64,000 bases of DNA, taken from contig JASVEC010000004.1 in assembly GCA_030770535.1 (NCBI GenBank), positions 1,612,001 to 1,676,000 on the forward strand, read 5' to 3'. A model generated the notes under the pieces. That model had not been told where the DNA came from and ran no database searches. It saw only the letters and a program-made list of their open reading frames with translations. A program made the translations under genes and the position numbers. This document shows, in pieces, positions 35,899 through 45,035 of the stretch. Source of the stretch: Batkoa obscura. Lineage: Eukaryota; Entomophthoromycota; Entomophthoromycetes; Entomophthorales; Batkoaceae. Every line of letters starts with the position of its first letter. The stretch's first letter is position 1.

Positions 35899-36261
35899 TT
35901 AATGAGCTTTAAGATGTAAAAGGACTTCCCCACTATTTTTGGTACCTAAAGAAATCGTATACCAATTTTCAATCTGACCCATATGGAAAACGCCTAAAAC
36001 AGGGATCTGAATAGATCCAATTACATCATCCTTGATCGTATCATGGTCCTTAACTTGAACATCAATCTCATCGTTTTCATTAGCTTCAAATTGAAGTACT
36101 TCATTCCAAGTAGCATTTCCTCCTGCATTTTTTAAAACCTTTGTATGTTGCTCTTTACCTCCTACTTTGATGTTAATATAGGCGTCGTTCTTTCCAAATA
36201 AGCCATCTTGGTTAGTGAGGTTACGTGCTTCTTTTACAGTTATTTGAATTCTTTTGTGCAT
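35899..36261 (-). CDS. Single C2-domain protein (tandem paralogue 2)
   Basis: Intronless, 120 residues, one C2 domain: ITVKEARNLTNQDGLFGKND, VQVKDHDTIKDDVIGSIQIP, ENWYTISLGTKNSGEVLLHL. It matches the neighbouring paralogue in length and motif spacing. Loop-3 residues are DHDTIKDD, so calcium binding is plausible. It sits just outside the left boundary of the large palindrome and was not included in the duplication. Confidence 0.88.
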   Translation of the reverse strand: MHKRIQITVKEARNLTNQDGLFGKNDAYINIKVGGKEQHTKVLKNAGGNATWNEVLQFEANENDEIDVQVKDHDTIKDDVIGSIQIPVLGVFHMGQIENWYTISLGTKNSGEVLLHLKAH

Positions 36262-36564
36262 GTTTTAAATATAAGAAAACAGAATCAATTATATTTTTTC
36301 ATGATTGATGAGATGGTTCCTATGAGGAATATTGTTTAAGTTTTTTGGTTTTGATTTGTTATAATAGTTCAATGTAATTTTAATATTAATTGATGATGTA
36401 ACAATACTAAAAAAGTCAATTATCCTTGAAATATATCTTATTATAACACACATATTAAAATTCTATATACTTTGAAAAATTTATAAATAAAAGAAAACAG
36501 AAAGCCTTGAGAATTTTAATGTTGTTATTTTATGATGAATAATTTATTCTATAATCCAAAGTAA
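36262..36564. other. Intergenic containing the outer left palindrome breakpoint
   Basis: About 300 bp of AT-rich DNA between the C2 gene start and the DPP V stop. The inverted match to the right arm ends here at about 36538-36543. Confidence 0.6.
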
Positions 36565-38619
36565 TTAAAAGTCATGTTCAAATGGATTGGTCATGTTAAG
36601 CCATTTAGCAGTCCAGTCAACAGCTTCTAATTGCCATCTAAGATTATTAGCAGGTTTCAGAAGCCAGTGGTTTTCATCTGGGAAATTTAAAAGACGAGCT
36701 GGAACTTTTCTACGTAAAAGAGCAGAAAAGGTAGAATAAGTTTCAGTATTTGGTACACGATAATCTCTATCACCAACACTAAGTAACATAGGAGTCTTCC
36801 AATTTTGAATATAATTGGAGGGAGATTGTCTTTTAGCTGATGCAAAGACTTTTGGATCCCACATATCACCACCATATTCAACAGTAGTGAAATGAAGGAA
36901 ATCAGTATTATGATAGATACTAGTGAGATCAAAAGGACCAGAATGAGAAATAAGGGCCTTAAAGCGATTAGTTTTGCCATTAAAGTAGTTTACTAAATAA
37001 CCACCATAAGAACCACCCCAAGCAGCCATTTTACCACCATCTAAGAACTTATATTTATCAAGTGCATAATCTAAGCCTTTTATATGATCTTCTAAAGGAA
37101 GATCCCCCCAGTTTCCATTAACAGATTTAGTAAATTTATTACCAAAGCCTATACTTCCATGAAAGTTGATACCAATGATAGCATAACCAGAAGAAGCTAA
37201 AATTTGAGGATTCCAAGCGTAACTCCAATCATCAAAGGAACTTGGCTCAGGACCACCATGTACAAAGACTACAACAGGATATTTTTTAGTTGGATTAAAA
37301 TTAGAAGGTTTAATTAGAAATCCTTGAACTTTATCATTTAAAGCACCGTCAAAATAAAACGACTCATATTCATTTAACCTAAATTGTTCAAGATATTTAA
37401 CATTAAAGTCAGTAAGTAATTTTAAATCAGTACCATCTCTTTTTACAGAGTAAATTTCAGCTGATTTTGTTTTAGTGTGTTTAGTAATCAAAAGTGTATT
37501 ATTAACTTGAGCTATAAGGTTACAATTACCAGTTTTAGTAATTGCAGTTGGTTTTGAAGTTTCAATATTAAATTCAAAAAGTTTATAGTACCCATCATCA
37601 GCTACGTTAAGGAATATAGATTTACTATCATCTGAAAAGAAAAACTCAGTAATAGAAATTTCCCAACTTTGATTAATCACTTTTCTAGTCTTAGTTTTGA
37701 GATCATAAACAGTAATTAAATTATCACCATAAAGATTTGTATCACTATCAACATAAACCCAAACTAAATATCTACCATCTGGTGAAAATTTTGGTGCAAA
37801 ATTAGCTCCAGTTCCTTTAGAAATCAATTCTGGGGTCGGATTTCCACTAGTTGGTACAAGGTAAAGTTCAGTAGTAGATTTTACTGCTTGATATGGTGTA
37901 TCAGGACGAGTTATAAAAGCAACATATTTACCATCGGAAGAAAGATGATATGCAGATAATTCATTAAATGGTCTTAATGGAGATTCAAAATTAGGGGCAT
38001 TTATAAATAAATCTTTAGCTTCATTAGTAGCTTTATTTAAGCTAAAATCAGCAACATGAATATGTTGATGAATATAATCATACCATTGATCCCAAAAGCG
38101 GAAATAGCTTCTTTCATAAGATCTAACAGTACTAAAGCTTTTTTTGATATCTTTTACTGAAACACCAGTTGTAAATATAAGTTTTCCATTGGCTGCATCA
38201 ATCTTTGGTCCATTAAGTTGAGTGTAATTAAAATTAGTATGTTGAATAAGAGAAGAAGACCCAGCATTTAGATCAAGAGACCAAATATTTGGTTTACCAG
38301 AACGAGAGGATAAAAAAGCAATACGGTCTTTTTGAATGAAAGAAAGAGGTGAAAAATCAGTAGAAGTAAGTGAGGTGATATCAGTTGATTTTCCAGTAGC
38401 AACATCTAATACATGATATTTGATGGTCCTTGAATCTGTTTTCGGATCATAAATTGAAAGAGAGTATACTACTTTATCACCTTCTTTAGTAGCAACATAA
38501 GATCCGGGACGGGGCATACTATTTAAGTCAACGGGACCAAACGGTTTAGACTGTGCCAAAACATTTAAACCATTAAATAATGTAATGGCTACTAAAGTAA
38601 AGAGCGATTTAGAATACAT
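36565..38619 (-). CDS. Secreted dipeptidyl-peptidase V (S9C prolyl oligopeptidase family), left copy
   Basis: Intronless serine peptidase that releases dipeptides outside the cell. I start at MYSKSLFTLVAITLFNGLNV because it gives a clean signal peptide; the upstream in-frame Met at 38652 does not. The mature part begins near QSKPFGPVDLNSMPRPGSYV. A seven-bladed propeller with motifs such as FSPLSFIQKDRIAFLSSRSG and FAPKFSPDGRYLVWVYVDSD precedes the alpha/beta hydrolase. The catalytic serine is in GGSYGGY (about residue 537), Asp in GDRDYRVP (about 618) and His in DENHW (about 651). All three are present, so the enzyme should be active. Several N-x-T/S sites could be glycosylated. A TATA box lies about 100 bp upstream. 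It is identical to the copy at 45036-47090 and transcribed away from it. Confidence 0.95.
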   Translation of the reverse strand: MYSKSLFTLVAITLFNGLNVLAQSKPFGPVDLNSMPRPGSYVATKEGDKVVYSLSIYDPKTDSRTIKYHVLDVATGKSTDITSLTSTDFSPLSFIQKDRIAFLSSRSGKPNIWSLDLNAGSSSLIQHTNFNYTQLNGPKIDAANGKLIFTTGVSVKDIKKSFSTVRSYERSYFRFWDQWYDYIHQHIHVADFSLNKATNEAKDLFINAPNFESPLRPFNELSAYHLSSDGKYVAFITRPDTPYQAVKSTTELYLVPTSGNPTPELISKGTGANFAPKFSPDGRYLVWVYVDSDTNLYGDNLITVYDLKTKTRKVINQSWEISITEFFFSDDSKSIFLNVADDGYYKLFEFNIETSKPTAITKTGNCNLIAQVNNTLLITKHTKTKSAEIYSVKRDGTDLKLLTDFNVKYLEQFRLNEYESFYFDGALNDKVQGFLIKPSNFNPTKKYPVVVFVHGGPEPSSFDDWSYAWNPQILASSGYAIIGINFHGSIGFGNKFTKSVNGNWGDLPLEDHIKGLDYALDKYKFLDGGKMAAWGGSYGGYLVNYFNGKTNRFKALISHSGPFDLTSIYHNTDFLHFTTVEYGGDMWDPKVFASAKRQSPSNYIQNWKTPMLLSVGDRDYRVPNTETYSTFSALLRRKVPARLLNFPDENHWLLKPANNLRWQLEAVDWTAKWLNMTNPFEHDF

Positions 38620-38721
38620 ATTCAAACAAACTATAAAGGAAATTATAACCAAGATTTATCCTGATTAAAAGTAATAAGCTATATTAATTTACTTTGCACT
38701 TTACCTAACCTGAGTTGATGC

Positions 38722-38729
38722 TATTTATA
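38722..38729 (-). promoter_or_regulatory. TATA box of left DPP V gene
   Basis: TATAAATA on the minus strand, about 100 bp upstream of the chosen ATG. The mirror-image copy is at 44926-44933. Confidence 0.6.
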
Positions 38730-38909
38730 CTTTTCTCAAATCCTTTCTAGATGTATGGAATATGAGAAATATAATACAAAATAAATCAAAGTCGTCATTA
38801 TAATAAAGTACTTCGTTAACATATTAAGAATCTTTGTTCCTTTGTTCTTGATATTCATCCATATTCTTTTGCTTTAAAAACATTAACGAATAAAATAATT
38901 TGATGTTCT

Positions 38910-39008
38910 ATATGGAGTGTTTTTTTGGTTTCATCACTTTTTCCATCTTTCAAGCGCTATTTGGGTAGAATAATTGTTAGTAAAATTCTTAAAAATACAT
39001 CCCCATAT
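38910..39008 (+). mobile_element. MITE-A copy 9 (left arm)
   Basis: 99-bp copy starting ATATGGAGTG and ending ACATCCCCATAT, slightly shortened before the right end. Its mirror copy is at 44647-44745, so it predates the duplication. Confidence 0.87.
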
Positions 39009-40884
39009 AGAGTATATTAAATGTTAATAAAAGATTAGCTACAAAAATATTAACAAATTAAAATTTTAATTTAATTTCTGGAACAGCCTAATCTCAATTT
39101 TATTTAATTATAAATTCAAATCTATGTTATTTAATGAATATTGTTTTATTATTATTATTATTATTATTACCAATATTAAAAAAATTATGATTTTTATTAT
39201 AACTTTTATATTAGCCACATGCCATAGATCATAATAAAACTTAGTCATTATTAGTAGCAAATAAATAATAGTTAATAGAAAATTTTAGACGCTACCTTTA
39301 TATCAAGTGTTGACTAATAAACGTGAACTTATTAGCCTAAATCATATATTATATAATATGCCAGTATTTATTGTCCTATACTTTGTACAATTTTCGTATA
39401 AGTAATGTAAAATAACTATTAGTTAAATCCTTAACAAAAACATACTTTCCCGCATATGATTTTTGATTTGTTTATTTTATTTTTAAATGAACAAAATAAA
39501 TTTATAAAGAATAAATGTTATTGATTTATCATAAATAAACAGTTAAAATTTACTCATAAAGGGAATTTCATTCTTATGTAAAAACAGACAATAATAAGAT
39601 GGTAAATATCCAGTAAAGGAAATTACAGGTTGTTTTATTAAAAAGAACAAAAATTAAGACTTAGTCTATAAAAGTTGCAAGGTTGGTTATATTATCTCTT
39701 CCTCCGGTTGGTTTTTAATTTATTACTATTCTTATAGCTGGGTATATAAAACTTGTAATGTTCTTTAGGAAGACTTTATAGTCTTATATGGTCTATTTTA
39801 TTAATAAGATCTTTCAAGTAGCTTTGATTTTTACTTAACTTCCTTAAAGCAGTAACATTATTAACTGACTTAACAAATATTGTTATATGAGCGTAATTTC
39901 TATGAAATTATTTTTTAATATGCGTTATAAATTTTATTGTAATATAAAGATAATACTCCCCTCTCTGTCCAGAAAAGAGAACCCTGTTGAAATTTCATGC
40001 AAAAGCAAAAAATGCCAACAAATGCTAATTTTTCTAAAATTTATTAACTTTAGACTTTTAAGCTTAGAAATTTTTGAGAACACAAATATTGAATTTTAGT
40101 TATGTAGTAGTTAATTGCATATTATAAAATAAGAAACGATAAATTAACCTGTAAATTATAATAATTAATAATTTATTAATTGTAAAAATTACATATAACA
40201 ATAAATGATTAAACTTCAACAACTTAAAATCAAATTTAGTTATGAAAATCAAATCTAGTTTAAAACCAAAAAGCAAATCTAAAATCATATAATATGGGGA
40301 TGTCTAAATTGGTTTCAAAATTTTCTTAAATTAATCTGAATTTTAAGTTTTTAAATTTTCAAGTTTTTGGTTTGTGATTAATTAAATTTAAAGGCTTAAA
40401 GTTAAATCTTTTTATTTAACTTAAAAAAATTATTTTAATTGTTTCATTTTTTAAATAAACAATTTTTTTGATTATATATTTTATACTATTTTTATTAAAT
40501 GTTTAATAAATATAATATATATATAATTATTTCATTTTATTTTTTATTAAAATAAAAATAAAATGCAAGCTTTTATAATACCCTAAAGTTTATAACATTT
40601 TATAGTATGATAAAATAAAATTATTAGAGTTTATTATTGATAGTAATAAATTTAACCAAGTAATATATGAAATCAATGTTTTAAAGGATATAAAAAATAA
40701 AAACTAATAAATAGCATTATTATCAACTATAGCTTTAATTTTTTTTAATAAATATAAAAGTTTTAGATTTAGTATAAATAAAATATTAATATTACAGTCT
40801 ATTATTAAAAATATAAATAAAAATAGAAATAAGTAAATAAAAATCATTATATAATACTTAAAAATTTAATTATTTTATTAAAAT

Positions 40885-40886
<2 letters not shown>

Positions 40887-40930
<44 letters not shown>
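40887..40930. repeat. AAT microsatellite, left arm (about 15 units)
   Basis: 44 bp of AAT repeats. The paired locus in the right arm is the 174-bp TTA tract at 42124-42297. Confidence 0.92.
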
Positions 40931-40933
<3 letters not shown>

Positions 40934-40971
40934 TTCGTCAGATAATATATATATTAAATAAAAGTAGAAGA

Positions 40972-41363
40972 ATGATATACGATAAATACTTTAATGATCT
41001 AAAAGATAAAGCAGTAGCTAGGTCAATATTTTTTAAATATATACCAAGTAATTTTAAAAATCCAGCAAGAAAAACAGATTTATGTAATATATGTGCCCAG
41101 TATACAGTCAGAAAAAAGTTATTTGAAAATAAAATAAATACAGCGACAGAAAATAAAGCAGAGATACAGGAATCTTTTAATAAAGAAAAAAGGTTATATA
41201 AATTATATGAATTTTGTGTTGATACTCAAAAAAATATATTTAACGAAACTATTAAAAAATTAAATAATAGAAGTTGTGTAATAATTTTAGACTTTAAACA
41301 AAATACGGAAATAGGAACAAGACCAGATCCAATAAATTTAGATCATTATAATAAACAAGTTAT
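40972..41363 (+). pseudogene. Transposase-like fragment of the DNA transposon
   Basis: About 130 codons with protein-like composition. Basic N-terminus, then a zinc-knuckle-like DLCNICAQYTVRKKLFENK, a helical KEKRLYKLYEFCVD segment and SCVIILDFKQNTEIGT. The VIxDFKQN motif resembles the strand carrying the first catalytic Asp of DDE/RNase H-fold transposases in fungal transposons. Only the N-terminal part of such an enzyme is left. At 41363-41364 an LTR-like sequence interrupts the frame, and the last seven or so codons before the stop at 41382 come from that insertion. No second or third catalytic residue is present, so it is not functional here. Superfamily not identified. Confidence 0.6.
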
Positions 41364-41913
41364 TGTGAAAGTTGATACTTAGTGGTCGAAGTTAAAAGCT
41401 ACTCTTGCTTAATTAACTTGCCTTGAGTCGAAGGGTCTTAGTTTATGTAACTAAGATAGACTTAACTTAATAGAAATAGTATGTAGTAAGCTACGAACTA
41501 TGTAAAACAAATACAATGGAAGATACTACTGTAAAATCTATATAAGATGTTGTCAGAAAGACTTAGTGACTTTATTAATGATACGTTATCAGGGAGTAAT
41601 CCAATTAAAAAAGCCTCGAGTTAGTATGTTGAAGAATCTCTTTTATACTCTAACTGGGTGGCTATATATAAGGAACATTATAACAGTTATTGCTTATTAT
41701 AGTTGCCAAGTATGGACACTAAAACGTGGGCAATAAGTTCTTCATGATTAGGCGATAGTAATTCTCACAGAAAATCTAAATGAGGAACTCTGAATTGATT
41801 ATACCGCATGGATCACGGTCAAATTGATTATAAGACTACAAACTAGTTTTGTAAACAAGTTAAATGACTGTTATGTTATAATTAATCCGAGAGCTGATAA
41901 ACCAATATTTCAC
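41364..41913 (+). mobile_element. LTR-like fossil 1 (solo)
   Basis: About 550 bp beginning TGTGAAAGTTGATACTTAGT and ending AATATTTCAC(A). Terminal TGTGAAA/TTTCACA is an inverted pair with TG...CA, as in retrotransposon LTRs. It is collinear with fossil 2 for about the first 290 bp and again near the 3' end. No internal coding region lies next to it, so it is a solo remnant. It sits in the transposase fragment. Superfamily not resolved. It differs from fossil 2 at many positions, so the two are not a recent pair. Confidence 0.6.
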
Positions 41914-41940
41914 ACTATTAATAATTTAAGTAACATTAAC

Positions 41941-42044
41941 ATTTCGGGATGTTTTTTTTAGTTTTATCACTTTCCCTTTTTTAAGCATTATTTGAGCGGA
42001 AAGATTGTTAGTAAAATTCTTAAACACAAAAATACATCCCTATA
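41941..42044 (+). mobile_element. MITE-A copy 10, palindrome spacer
   Basis: About 104 bp. Left end ATTTCGGGATG is diverged, right end ACATCCCTATAT. It lies in the 1.1-kb unpaired spacer between the two arms. Confidence 0.78.
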
Positions 42045-42120
42045 TATTATTTTTCTACTTTTACTTAGTATATATATATCATTCTTCTACTTTTATTTAA
42101 TATATATATTATCTGACGAA

Positions 42121-42298
<178 letters not shown>

Positions 42299-42581
42299 AT
42301 TTTAATAAAATAATTAAATTTTTAAGTATTATATAATGATTTTTATTTACTTATTTCTATTTTTATTTATATTTTTAATAATAGACTGTAATATTAATAT
42401 TTTATTTATACTAAATCTAAAACTTTTATATTTATTAAAAAAAATTAAAGCTATAGTTGATAATAATGCTATTTATTAGTTTTTATTTTTTATATCCTTT
42501 AAAACATTGATTTCATATATTACTTGGTTAAATTTATTACTATCAATAATAAACTCTAATAATTTTATTTTATCATACTAT

Positions 42582-43048
42582 TGTGAAAGTTGATACTTAG
42601 TGGCCGAAGTTAAAAGCTACTCTTGCTTAATTAACTTGCCTTGAGTCGAAGGGTCTTAGTTTATATAACTAAGGTAGACTTAACTTAATAGAAATAGTAT
42701 GTAGTAAGCTACAAATTATGTAAAACAAATACAATGGAAGATACTACTATAAAATCTATATCAGATGTTGTCAGAAAGACTTAGTGACTTTATTAATGAT
42801 ACGTTATCAGGGAGTAATCCAATTAAAAAAAAACCTGGAGTTATCATATTGAAGAATCTCTTTTATACTCCAATAAATATGGATATTAATACGAGAGGAT
42901 GTTATTCCTTGCAATATGAAGTTAGAAATTCTCGCAGCAAATCAAAATAAGGGACTCTGACTTGATTGTATTTGAACTTGAGAACACAGCAACTTAAGTG
43001 ATTGTTGCGTTATAATCAATCCGAGAGCTAAATAAAGCAATATTTCAC
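42582..43048 (+). mobile_element. LTR-like fossil 2 (solo) inserted in the right arm
   Basis: 467 bp from TGTGAAAGTTGATACTTAGT to AATATTTCAC, flanked by the direct repeat ACTAT (42577-42581 and 43049-43053). The left arm has the uninterrupted site with a single ACTAT at 40602-40606 (as AGTAT reversed). This shows an insertion with a 5-bp target duplication, or 4 bp if the element ends in CA. No internal region is present, so it is a solo remnant. Superfamily not assigned. The insertion is younger than the palindrome unless the left copy was restored by exact loss. Confidence 0.72.
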
Positions 43049-44646
43049 ACTATAAAATGTTATAAACTTTAGGGTATTATAAAAGCTTGCATTTTATTTT
43101 TATTTTAATAAAAAATAAAATGAAATAATTATATATATATTATATTTATTAAACATTTAATAAAAATAGTATAAAATATATAATCAAAAAAATTGTTTAT
43201 TTAAAAAATGAAACAATTAAAATAATTTTTTTAAGTTAAATAAAAAGATTTAACTTTAAGCCTTTAAATTTAATTAATCACAAACCAAAAACTTGAAAAT
43301 TTAAAAACTTAAAATTCAGATTAATTTAAGAAAATTTTGAAACCAATTTAGACATCCCCATATTATATGATTTTAGATTTGCTTTTTGGTTTTAAACTAG
43401 ATTTGATTTTCATAACTAAATTTGATTTTAAGTTGTTGAAGTTTAATCATTTATTGTTATATGTAATTTTTACAATTAATAAATTATTAATTATTATAAT
43501 TTACAGGTTAATTTATCGTTTCTTATTTTATAATATGCAATTAACTACTACATAACTAAAATTCAATATTTGTGTTCTCAAAAATTTCTAAGCTTAAAAG
43601 TCTAAAGTTAATAAATTTTAGAAAAATTAGCATTTGTTGGCATTTTTTGCTTTTGCATGAAATTTCAACAGGGTTCTCTTTTCTGGACAGAGAGGGGAGT
43701 ATTATCTTTATATTACAATAAAATTTATAACGCATATTAAAAAATAATTTCATAGAAATTACGCTCATATAACAATATTTGTTAAGTCAGTTAATAATGT
43801 TACTGCTTTAAGGAAGTTAAGTAAAAATCAAAGCTACTTGAAAGATCTTATTAATAAAATAGACCATATAAGACTATAAAGTCTTCCTAAAGAACATTAC
43901 AAGTTTTATATACCCAGCTATAAGAATAGTAATAAATTAAAAACCAACCGGAGGAAGAGATAATATAACCAACCTTGCAACTTTTATAGACTAAGTCTTA
44001 ATTTTTGTTCTTTTTAATAAAACAACCTGTAATTTCCTTTACTGGATATTTACCATCTTATTATTGTCTGTTTTTACATAAGAATGAAATTCCCTTTATG
44101 AGTAAATTTTAACTGTTTATTTATGATAAATCAATAACATTTATTCTTTATAAATTTATTTTGTTCATTTAAAAATAAAATAAACAAATCAAAAATCATA
44201 TGCGGGAAAGTATGTTTTTGTTAAGGATTTAACTAATAGTTATTTTACATTACTTATACGAAAATTGTACAAAGTATAGGACAATAAATACTGGCATATT
44301 ATATAATATATGATTTAGGCTAATAAGTTCACGTTTATTAGTCAACACTTGATATAAAGGTAGCGTCTAAAATTTTCTATTAACTATTATTTATTTGCTA
44401 CTAATAATGACTAAGTTTTATTATGATCTATGGCATGTGGCTAATATAAAAGTTATAATAAAAATCATAATTTTTTTAATATTGGTAATAATAATAATAA
44501 TAATAATAAAACAATATTCATTAAATAACATAGATTTGAATTTATAATTAAATAAAATTGAGATTAGGCTGTTCCAGAAATTAAATTAAAATTTTAATTT
44601 GTTAATATTTTTGTAGCTAATCTTTTATTAACATTTAATATACTCT

Positions 44647-44745
44647 ATATGGGGATGTATTTTTAAGAATTTTACTAACAATTATTCTACCCAAATAGCG
44701 CTTGAAAGATGGAAAAAGTGATGAAACCAAAAAAACACTCCATAT
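44647..44745 (-). mobile_element. MITE-A copy 9' (right arm mirror)
   Basis: Exact reverse complement of the copy at 38910-39008. Confidence 0.9.
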
Positions 44746-44925
44746 AGAACATCAAATTATTTTATTCGTTAATGTTTTTAAAGCAAAAGAATATGGATGA
44801 ATATCAAGAACAAAGGAACAAAGATTCTTAATATGTTAACGAAGTACTTTATTATAATGACGACTTTGATTTATTTTGTATTATATTTCTCATATTCCAT
44901 ACATCTAGAAAGGATTTGAGAAAAG

Positions 44926-44933
44926 TATAAATA
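44926..44933 (+). promoter_or_regulatory. TATA box of right DPP V gene
   Basis: TATAAATA about 100 bp upstream of the ATG at 45036, identical to the left copy. Confidence 0.6.
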
Positions 44934-45035
44934 GCATCAACTCAGGTTAGGTAAAGTGCAAAGTAAATTAATATAGCTTATTACTTTTAATCAGGATAAA
45001 TCTTGGTTATAATTTCCTTTATAGTTTGTTTGAAT

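Larger units (their letters stand above)
38653..40291. other. Noncoding flank inside the left arm
   Basis: About 1.6 kb between the DPP V gene and the transposon end. It has a TATA box, one MITE-A copy and a short ATT microsatellite near 39148-39169. Open frames here (for example 39887-40099) have no recognisable domain and are AT-rich. They recur in the other arm only because the DNA is duplicated. Confidence 0.55.
36538..40979 (+). repeat. Left arm of large palindrome
   Basis: Pairs as the reverse complement with about 42074-47117. For 36543-40606 paired positions always sum to 83655, so no net insertion or deletion exists across 4.07 kb of coding and noncoding DNA, and both DPP V proteins are identical. 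Inside 40606 the match continues (sum 83183) once a 467-bp insertion and its 5-bp duplication in the right arm are allowed for. Beyond the microsatellite it continues to about 40979. The arm holds the DPP V gene, its promoter, one MITE-A copy and about 0.69 kb of transposon end. Confidence 0.95.
43364..45035. other. Noncoding flank inside the right arm
   Basis: Mirror of the noncoding flank inside the left arm: short microsatellite near 44487-44508, a MITE-A copy and a TATA box. No independent gene. Confidence 0.55.

Noticed and set aside
39887-40288. Short frames repeated in both palindrome arms
   Set aside because: They recur only because the DNA is duplicated. No domain, and base use is that of noncoding DNA.
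42765-42950. 61-codon frame starting MLSERLSDFINDT
   Set aside because: It lies entirely within the LTR-like fossil, where no host gene is expected.
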